Notes under the pieces: generated by a model
Seen by the model: the letters and a program-made list of their open reading frames with translations, nothing else
What the model was told of the DNA's origin: nothing
The model's database searches: none
Part shown: positions 57,259 through 64,000 of the stretch, piece by piece
Layout: each line of letters opens with the position of its first letter
Numbering within the stretch: the stretch's first letter is position 1
Made by a program: the position numbers and the translations under genes
Source: Dacryopinax spathularia
Taxonomy: Eukaryota > Basidiomycota > Dacrymycetes > Dacrymycetales > Dacrymycetaceae
DNA: 64,000 nt
Reading direction: 5' to 3'
Assembly: GCA_037974965.1 (NCBI GenBank)
Contig: JBBPFI010000009.1
Span: forward strand, 248,001-312,000

Positions 57259-59058
57259 ATGCAGATCACCTCCGCTCTCGTCGTTGCAACTCTCGCTGCC
57301 GGTATTGCCGCCGCACCAGTCTCCCGCGTCGATGCCAGGGGCGTGAACGACAACGAAACTGGCTTGTTGGCCCGTGGTGACCATGATGATGTCGACTTCG
57401 AGGCGCGCTCTTTGGTTGACAACATGGAATATGGCCTGTGGGCCCGCGCTGGTCCCCACGGCCAGGGAAGCAATGTCGCGGACGCGGTGTCGATGGCGAA
57501 TGCCCAACTCGCAGCGAAGCGCGTAGCCGATGAAGAGCAGCGGAGGACGGCTGCGCTGCAGAAGGCGAAGGCGCAGGTAGCGCAGCAGCAAGCTGCCCAG
57601 GCTGCCGCGCGACCGGCCCCTGCCCCTCCGACTGCCTTCCAGCAAGCCACGGGCATGTTCAAAAACGTTAAGAAGCAGCGCAGCCTGGAGGATTTCGACG
57701 ACCTCGACTTCGAGGCGCGCTCTTTGGACGATGACATGGAAGATGGACTGTGGGCCCGCGCTGGTCCACATGGCCAGGGTAGCAATGTCGCGGACGCGGT
57801 GTCGATGGCGAACGCCCAACTCGCAGCGAAGCGCGTAGCCGATGAAGAACAGCGGAGGACGGCTGCGCTTCAGAAGGCGAAGGCGCAGGTAGCGCAGCAG
57901 CAAGCTGCCCAAGCTGCGGCTCGACCGGCCCCTGCCCCTCCGACTGCCTTCCAGCAAGCCACGGGCATCTTTAAGAACGTTAAGAAGCAGCGCAGCCTGG
58001 ATGATTCCGATGATGTCGACTTCGAGGCCCGCTCTTTGGACGATGACGTGGAAGATGGACTGTGGGCCCGCGCTGGTCCACATGGCCAGGGTAGCAATGT
58101 CGCGGACGCGGTGTCGATGGCGAACGCGCAACTCGCTGCGAACCGCAGGGCGGAGGAAGAGAAGCGGAGGACGGCCGCGCTTCAGAAGGCCAAGACCCAG
58201 GTCGCGCAGCAGCAAGCTGCCGCTCGGCCGGCTCCCGCCCCTGAGACTGCCTTCCAGCAAGCAACGGGCATATTCAGGAACATCAGGAAGCAGCGCAGCC
58301 TGGAGGACTCCAACGACGCCGACTTCGAGGCGCGCTCTTTGGGGGGTGAAATGGGACATGGCCTTTGGGCGCGCGCTGGTCCCCACGGCCAGGGTAGCAA
58401 TGTCGCGGACGCGGTGTCGATGGCGAACGCCCAACTCGCAGCGAAGCGCGTAGCCGATGAAGAGCAGCGGAGGACGGCCGCGCTTCAGAAGGCCAAGGCC
58501 CAGGTAGCGCAGCAGCAAGCTGCTCAAGCTGCTGCTCGACCGGCCCCTGCCCCCCAGACCGCTTTCCAGCAAGCGACGGGCATGTTCAAGAACGTTAAAA
58601 AGCAGCGCAGCCTGGATGATTCCGATGATGTCGACTTTGAGGCCCGCTCCTTCGGCGATGACATGGAAGATGGATTGTGGGCGCGCGCTGGTCCACATGG
58701 CCAGGGTAGCAATGTCGCGGACGCGGTGTCGATGGCGAACGCCCAACTCGCCGCAAAGCGCGTAGCCGATGAAGAGCAGCGGAGGACGGCCGCGCTTCAG
58801 AAGGCCAAGGCCCAGGTAGCGCAGCAGCAAGCTGCTCAAGCTGCTGCGCGACCAGCCCCTGCCCCCCAGACCGCCTTCCAGCAAGCGACGGGCATGTTCA
58901 AGAACGTGAAGAAGCAGCGTAGTCTGGCCGACTTCGAAGACTTCGACTTCGAGGCACGCTCTTTCGACGACTTTGACGGTTTGGACTTCGAGCCCCGTTC
59001 CCTGGAGGACTTTGACGGCTATGTCTTTGATTCTCGCTCCCTTGAGGAACTCGACTAG
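57259..59058 (+). CDS. Secreted tandem-repeat protein, candidate multi-peptide precursor
   Basis: A single-exon gene for 599 residues. The start lies in an optimal context (gccaccATG) and begins a signal peptide (QITSALVVATLAAGIAAAP). After a short pro-region come five near-identical units (residues 51-567) of 104, 104, 101, 104 and 104 residues. Each contains GLWARAGPHGQGSNVADAVS, a helical Ala/Gln/Lys-rich stretch (KAQVAQQQAAQAAARPAPAP) and FQQATGMFKNVKKQR. Acidic 13-residue modules of the pattern S(L/F)-x-D-...-F/W-x-x-R flank the units, and two more follow in the tail before SLEELD. Lys-Arg and Arg-Arg pairs frame VADEEQ in most units. Kex2 or another protease could release many peptides. 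No cysteines or catalytic motif are visible. It could instead be a cell-wall or surface repeat protein; function unknown. Confidence 0.85.
   Translation: MQITSALVVATLAAGIAAAPVSRVDARGVNDNETGLLARGDHDDVDFEARSLVDNMEYGLWARAGPHGQGSNVADAVSMANAQLAAKRVADEEQRRTAALQKAKAQVAQQQAAQAAARPAPAPPTAFQQATGMFKNVKKQRSLEDFDDLDFEARSLDDDMEDGLWARAGPHGQGSNVADAVSMANAQLAAKRVADEEQRRTAALQKAKAQVAQQQAAQAAARPAPAPPTAFQQATGIFKNVKKQRSLDDSDDVDFEARSLDDDVEDGLWARAGPHGQGSNVADAVSMANAQLAANRRAEEEKRRTAALQKAKTQVAQQQAAARPAPAPETAFQQATGIFRNIRKQRSLEDSNDADFEARSLGGEMGHGLWARAGPHGQGSNVADAVSMANAQLAAKRVADEEQRRTAALQKAKAQVAQQQAAQAAARPAPAPQTAFQQATGMFKNVKKQRSLDDSDDVDFEARSFGDDMEDGLWARAGPHGQGSNVADAVSMANAQLAAKRVADEEQRRTAALQKAKAQVAQQQAAQAAARPAPAPQTAFQQATGMFKNVKKQRSLADFEDFDFEARSFDDFDGLDFEPRSLEDFDGYVFDSRSLEELD
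57409..58959 (+). repeat. Five tandem 312-bp coding repeats
   Basis: Units start at about 57409, 57721, 58033, 58336 and 58648; the third is 9 bases shorter (loss of three residues in the Gln/Ala stretch). Long runs of bases are identical between units, including at third codon positions. This points to recent duplication or ongoing gene conversion. The repeat also creates a long antisense open frame with no biological support. Confidence 0.9.
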
Positions 59059-59436
59059 GTGCAGTCTTATGCCACTGCGGAGAAAGTGTAACTGTAGTAC
59101 ACTGCATATTGTTGGCCGATAGAACTTGGAAGCGCACGTGGAATGAGCGGGAATGAGAATTACATTTGGGTCATCAAAAACGGCGTACCTTCCCTAACCC
59201 CCTTGAGGTATCAGCCCCTCGGATGCGTTTCGCTGCCTAGCCTCCACCACGATGCTAGCTCTGAGAAAAGCTTGAGCGAGTGATATGGTGCGTGGGCCGG
59301 ATGGGTTGTTGCCGTCGCCGATTGATAGAGGCAATGAGTCCTCATCTAAGGGCTGGACGCAGCCTCCCTCTCCTCCGACGCGTGTACAGGGATATATAAC
59401 AGAAGGCAGGAAATGTCTAGTACAGCAAATTGATTG
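59059..59436. other. Convergent intergenic region
   Basis: About 380 bases between the ends of the repeat-protein gene (+) and the F-box gene (-). No gene is seen. A clear AATAAA is lacking. Confidence 0.4.
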
Positions 59437-60557
59437 TTATATTTCGGCGAGGGCAGAGATGTGTCCCCACATACTCTCGAGGAGACCGCAAAGCCCTTCG
59501 CTCACATCCTTCCAAGCCTCAAAATCGTCCTTCTCCTTGAAGTTCTTCTCAAGGATTAGGTCAAAACGATCGCCTGCCCAAGGGCCCCGGGTTATATAGC
59601 CTGGGGGGTCGGAGATCGAGCAAGATGGCTCGGACGACCAGCAAATACGACTGAAAAGCACATGACCGAGACAGTAGGACTGAGACTGCATGGACCTCCC
59701 ATGATTGCCGCCATCGTCCGAGCCTCTGTTCGATCCATCCCCGGGGAGTCTAGTCTTGTTGAGGGCAATGATAGCTTCAGATCGGACAAAACACTTCTTC
59801 GACAGATTACGCAAGACTTGGGGCTGTTTCATCTCTGGATCCTCGATCATTTTCAAGATAGCAGCAAGTGGGGCGCCAGCAAGACGTCGTTCCTGTATTG
59901 CTCTGGAAAGCAGAGTACCGGCCCGGGGGTCGCTCGCCAAGCTGTAGTGCTCCAGTGACGCGTAGTAGCATAGAGTGGTGCGTTCGTTGGCCTCTTGACC
60001 AGGCTGGTCTGTCGACTCGTCCTTGCTCTCGCCGCGCAGGAGGGCGGCCTCCTCGTCAGTGAGAACGCCATTCGGCAAGTCATCCATGTAATCGCCAAGG
60101 CCGATCAAGCGGTCACCGCTCCATGTTGCACGACTCGCAGTCTTCGCCCAGGTTGTGATAAACGGGGAAAGTACGTCCCACAGATGGTGGCACGTAGCGG
60201 CAAGGCAGATCAAGTCCGCAACGGACGCATTTATGGCGTACGACCCAATTTGCAGAAGAAGCTCGGTTGGCATCCTCTGTATTGCGCTGACGACTTCGGA
60301 GTCGCTATCAAGGCATTCAGCAATGGTCACATGCATTCGCCGCGGCGGTCGAGCTCTTACCCAGGTTTCCCCTCATTTGTGTTCTCGACTTCCTCACTCT
60401 TTGGAATTCTAGGCATTGGTGGGGGAGCGCGCACCGGTTGTATCATCCATTGCAACCACAGCGCGACATTTTGGCGGTAGAAGAATTTGCCTAGTTGTCC
60501 GAGCTGTCCAGACGTCTGCTGCTTGTCGATGTTGACAAGCTCCCAGTATTGACCCAT
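59437..60557 (-). CDS. F-box domain protein (Agaricomycete MGQYW family)
   Basis: A predicted substrate receptor of SCF ubiquitin ligases. Two exons (60361-60557 and 59437-60286) total 1047 bases, 348 residues; the intron has GTAAGA and GTCAG borders and joins EGKPG to AIQRM. The N-terminus MGQYWELVNIDKQQTSGQLG is the hallmark of a large basidiomycete family. The F-box follows (IQRMPTELLLQIGSYAINAS, then DLICLAATCHHLWDVLSP). The middle contains the shared PQVLRNLSKKCFVRSEAIIALN, and the end has YCLGHVLFSRICWSSEPS and GYITRGPWAGDRFDLILEKN. The family expands by tandem duplication, as here; its targets are unknown. Confidence 0.85.
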
Positions 60558-61338
60558 GATGGGGGAAAAGCGATAGTAAGGAGTGGATGCAAAGGACCCG
60601 AAATGAGACGTGGATGATGTCAGAGACGAACAAAGGACCTACCCTTGAGACAGTCACGCAACAGAAACAGTCCCATCATTCCTCGCGAGTGAGTCCGCTG
60701 CCTTCCCTCAGCAATCGTCTAGACTCAAATTACCGTTCCGGACTGGAATGCACGAGCAAGTTCCCAGTTTAGAGAAGCTTCGGTGAAAAGGAGCAAGGCT
60801 ACAGACGTATACGGCCGCATTACGAACTGGGACGCCTAAACACGTGACACGTTTCCTTTTTCGGCCTGTCCTTTCGCCTTGTGTCGTACGTAGCCGGCGA
60901 ATCAATGTGAGCGGATGATCACCCATCACTCAGGTGTTTGGAATGCTCGCAATATGGATGGGCTGGGGTCATCTGTATTTGAGGCCGGAAGCGCTCGTCG
61001 ATGCTCTGCTCTTGCGGACGAATTTGGTACGGTCGAAGTCTTGCGGTTTAAGGGAACTGCGGATTCCCTCTCTTGGGCACTGTGATCTTTGTTACGGTGG
61101 CGTTCCTTGCCGATTCCCTCACTTCTAGTATATTCGTTGAAGCTTGGGACAGACGATCCAATTAAGGAAGCGCAATTAACGATTGCTTACTTCAGACCGT
61201 AAGGCCACTTCCGTGATGGGCACCATTTGTTCCGCCCTCTGACTCGCAGCTCATCAGAAGTCACCGCAAGGATGATCCCATAGACCGTGACAACCACGGC
61301 TACGAGCCGTCTTGGCTCGATCCGCGCAATGGTAGGAA
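60558..61338. other. Intergenic region between the F-box copies
   Basis: About 780 bases upstream of the intact F-box gene and downstream of the damaged copy. AACACGTGACACG near 60840 is a CACGTG box. No gene is recognised. Confidence 0.4.
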
Positions 61339-62420
61339 TTAACGCGGCGGCCAAAGATCGGCGAGCATGTAGCAAAGCGTCTCGCTGACATCCTCCCAAG
61401 TTTCGTGGTCCTCCTCTTCCCTGAATTCCTCCTCTGTGATCATGTCGAATCGATGGCGTGCCCACGGACCGCTTGTTATATCGCGGCAACGGCGGTCAAA
61501 CGAAGAGGATGGGTCGGTAGACCAGCAAATACGGCTGAAAAGGGCGTGACCAAGGCAATAGGGGTAATCAGGATCGTCCGCCGCCTCGTCTCCCTCGTCC
61601 CTTTCATCGCGCGTCGAATTCTTTGCCCGACGGTCCTCTCTCAGTTCCCTGTTGAGCACAGTGATTTCGTCGGAACGGACGAACTCGTTTGTTGATAGGT
61701 TTCGCAGTACGTGGGGTTTCTTGCGTTCGGCGAACTTTCCCATCTTGTAGAGAGTCACCCAGGGTGCACCATGGAGGCCGCGTTGGAATGCATCAGAAAT
61801 AGAGATGGTAGCAGGCCAAGTTGCCGACCAAAAATTCTTGGACGCATACCGGTAGAAGGAGACAGTGTTTTCCCACCTCGTGCCGGACATAATGTTCTCC
61901 TCGTCCTCCTTCATCCGCTTGTTCAGAAGTTCGGCTTCGGACTCGGAGGGAAAGTCAGGAGGGAGATTGGTCGCGTAACCACCGATGCAGACAATACGGT
62001 TGCCGCTCCATGTCGCCCATTCTCCCCATTCCAATGTCTGGAGAAAGCACGTCCCACATATGATGGCAAGTGCAGGCCAGGCAGATGAGGTCCGCTATGT
62101 TGGATGACCGTGCGAGCTCCAAACCGATATATAAGAGCAGTTCGGTCGGCAGCTTCTGGAGACCGCTGACGGGATGTACTTCTCTACTTCTGATGCATCA
62201 GGTCGTGGCGGTAGGGAAGACATGGAGTGTGCTCACTTGGCTCGCCGTTTCGTACGCTTTTCATTGTTTGGAATCCGGGCATCCGTGGAAGGGCGTCCAG
62301 ACGACGCAACCTTTCTGCTGTCCAGAGAGGAACAGCATCGTGGAAGAACACGGCAAGTTTACCAAGATCGCTGGTTGTTACTGCCTTATCGAGATTGACT
62401 AGCTTCCAGTCTTGACCCAT
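61339..62420 (-). pseudogene. Second F-box gene copy, frame apparently broken
   Basis: A tandem paralogue of the gene at 59437-60557. It starts MGQDWKLVNLDKAVTTSDLG, carries an F-box (LQKLPTELLLYIGLELARSS, then ADLICLACTCHHMWDVLSP) and ends with PHVLRNLSTNEFVRSDEITV and YCLGHALFSRICWSTDPSSS. Compared with the intact copy the stretch after the F-box is 11 bases shorter, near 62025-62045. The frame therefore shifts from DVLSP to EWGEWATWSGN with no room for an intron. The first intron also fits in phase only with an unusual GAG acceptor. It may be a young pseudogene. A sequencing error at one base would change this view. Confidence 0.6.
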
Positions 62421-63313
62421 GATAGAGGAAGACTGAGTGAACGCACGCTCGAAGCGAACGAGAAGGATTGGTGTTGGGCGTTCGCGCGACCGACGCACCA
62501 GGAGCGAAAGAGCTTACAACGGTCACATATCTCAGGTCCGCTTGGTTCCGTTCCGGGGTTGTCAACAGAGGTTCAAGCTTGGCAGGACTCGGCAACTTTG
62601 GCCGGAGCAGACCTTGTGTTCGGAAGTGACGTCAAGTTACCTCCTGATACCGAAGAGCCATAGATGCGGGACGGGTGAGCGCGGGTCCAATGACCAGCAC
62701 ACATGTCTGAGAAGCTGAATCGTCTCCGGTATGCATTTGCGACAGAACGCTCGCCAGATCGTCTCTTTCTTCAAGTCGTCCGAGTGCCGCAGGAGGCTTC
62801 GGGAGGAGGCTTGACCACGAAGAAAGCGAACGTTCCACCCAGAGACAGAATGTGCACAACTTCATCAAGTCTGATCCGCCGCCCCAGTATCAGTTGCCTT
62901 CCATTAGTTGCCTTGCTCTGCTCCATGCCAGAGGAGTGACGAGACCAGCGATCCTCGAATAGACATAGGTCCTTGATTGTCAACGATGAAACAGCTTTTG
63001 TTGGGCGCGGGCAGTTGGCTTTGAGAGAGCAGTTCGCACAGTGGGTGCCCGGGAGAAGCACAATGATCAACTTTGTCCCATCACCAACAGGGGTCTTCGG
63101 AGTGAGACCCCGTTTGGGGCGGTCTCGTATCATAGGAAGGAAGGGAAAGGACCCCGAAAGAAGGCTAGGCCCGATGAACTCTTTTTCGAGCGGAATCTGG
63201 CTTGTTTGTTTCCGCTAGGGTTTTTGCGGTCGGTTTTTGAACGTAACGGTCGCTCCTTCACTTCCTCCCATTCCACTTTACTTGTTGTACATTACCACCG
63301 CAGTCCTTCGACG
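62421..63313. other. Divergent intergenic region
   Basis: About 890 bases between the damaged F-box copy (-) and MRD1 (+). A 120-residue minus-strand frame at 62771-63133 has a hydrophobic patch but no motif. A pyrimidine-rich leader precedes the MRD1 start. Confidence 0.4.
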
Positions 63314-64000
63314 ATGTCGAGGCTGATTGTTAAGAACCTCCCCACATATATCACCGACCAGCGCCTTCGTGACCACTTCTCCCAGCAACCATCGTCGTCC
63401 AAGCAGCCTTATACCATCACCGACGCACGCATCGCACGCAAGCCCGATGGGACGAGCAGGAAGTTCGGTTTCGTAGGGTACAAAACGAACGAGGAGGCCA
63501 GCAGGGCACAAGAGTACTGGAATAGGACGTTTATCGATGGGAGTCGGATTAGCGTCGAGGTTGTCGAAGATGTGAGTTTCGAGCGATTGAAGGGAGAGTC
63601 ACGGGACTTACGCACCCTGTAGAAGCACGAGCCGCGTAGGCGAAAGGCCGGCGATGAGAACGTACCTCCTCATCCACTCAAATCTTCCAACGACCGATCT
63701 GCGAAGAACGAAAATACGCAACCAAAGAAAGACAGTCAGAAGGACAAGTTCGTTAACGCGGTAACAGCCAAATCCCAGAGTCGCACTTGGGCAGACGACG
63801 TCCTTCCAGCACCCGAACCCGGCAAGCCAGACAAACCCAAGAAGAAGACCAAGGATGCAGAGGCGGATCAGTCAATGACTGCGCAAGAGGAGGAGGAAGC
63901 TCGGGCAGAGGGTATCAGTGATCTGGAGTGGATGCGCCGTCGGATGACGAAGTCGCTGGAGGCGGACGAAGAGTTCAAGGGCTTCTCACAGTCTGATTCT
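63314..64000 (+). CDS. MRD1: Multiple RNA-binding domain protein 1, 3' partial
   Basis: The N-terminal part of MRD1/RBM19, a nucleolar protein with several RRMs required for processing of 18S pre-rRNA in the small-subunit processome. The first RRM is complete: RNP2-like LIVKNLPTYITDQRLRDHF and RNP1-like SRKFGFVGYKTNEEASRA, then FIDGSRISVEVVED. An intron at 63572-63622 (GTGAGT...TGTAG) joins VVED to KHEPRRRKAGDEN. A charged linker follows, with RTWADDVLPAPEPGK and SDLEWMRRRMTKSLEADEEF, typical of the spacer before RRM2. The window ends inside the linker. The start MSRLIVKNLP is the usual family start. Confidence 0.9.

Noticed and set aside
57214-58884. 556-residue open frame antisense to the secreted repeat protein
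   Set aside because: It exists only because the repeated sense codons leave the opposite frame free of stops. It has no start context, signal or independent motif.
57259-59058. Calling the repeat protein a dikaritin-type RiPP cluster
   Set aside because: No UstYa (DUF3328), tyrosinase or methyltransferase gene is seen nearby, and the modules lack the Tyr-containing core usual for that class.
1-64000. tRNA, rRNA, CRISPR, operon or retroelement signals
   Set aside because: I looked for B-box-like ggttcgaatcc words, cloverleaf stems, regularly spaced repeats, reverse transcriptase motifs and long terminal direct repeats, and found none that hold up.

Overview
The window reads as nuclear DNA of a basidiomycete fungus, most likely an Agaricomycete. 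The evidence is dense genes on both strands, many short introns of about 45-65 bases with GTRNGT...YAG borders, and gene families typical of that group: F-box proteins starting MGQYW/MGQDW, a CipC stress protein and multi-membrane orphan proteins. I see no prokaryotic signals, rRNA, tRNA, CRISPR array, or retrovirus- or LTR-type element. Exon models were built by hand from splice motifs. For twelve genes the summed exons give a whole number of codons, which supports those models.

Layout. 0-6.3 kb: end of a proline-iminopeptidase-like hydrolase, a class 3 lipase and a DUR3-type urea/polyamine transporter. 6.9-16.6 kb: an accessory-looking stretch in which two copies of a membrane protein gene lie in inverted orientation, the left one decayed. 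Between them are a Tc1/mariner-like MITE, a conserved fungal gene of unknown role and an RNF216-like RBR ubiquitin ligase with a 15-base microexon. 16.8-20.2 kb: small mitochondrial-type genes including ATP synthase epsilon, an exon pair with no visible start, and cipC. 21.0-27.1 kb: an 11-exon gene for a protein of about 1841 residues with repeated Ala/Gly-rich segments. 28-44 kb: housekeeping genes (MICOS Apo O family protein, PP6 phosphatase, EMC1, an HSL-type esterase, an OGFr-domain protein, a fucosyltransferase-like enzyme and the LCL3 nuclease). 44.7-47.9 kb: a low-complexity coiled-coil protein. 47.9-50.5 kb: no convincing gene. 50.5-56.3 kb: an Irc20/SHPRH-like SNF2-RING protein. 57.3-59.1 kb: a secreted protein made of five tandem repeats. 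59.4-62.4 kb: a tandem F-box pair, the second apparently broken. 63.3 kb to the end: the 5' part of MRD1.

The most unusual object is the secreted repeat protein at 57259-59058. It has a signal peptide, five units of about 104 residues and a recurring 13-residue acidic module ending in Arg, with Kex2-like dibasic sites. It resembles a multi-copy peptide precursor, but no maturation enzyme for such a peptide is visible nearby. The long Ala/Gly repeat protein and the two duplicate-and-decay gene pairs are the other points of interest.

There are no operons. Neighbours are mostly unrelated genes sharing divergent promoters (PP6/EMC1, SNF2-RING/repeat precursor) or convergent ends (lipase/DUR3, MICOS/PP6).
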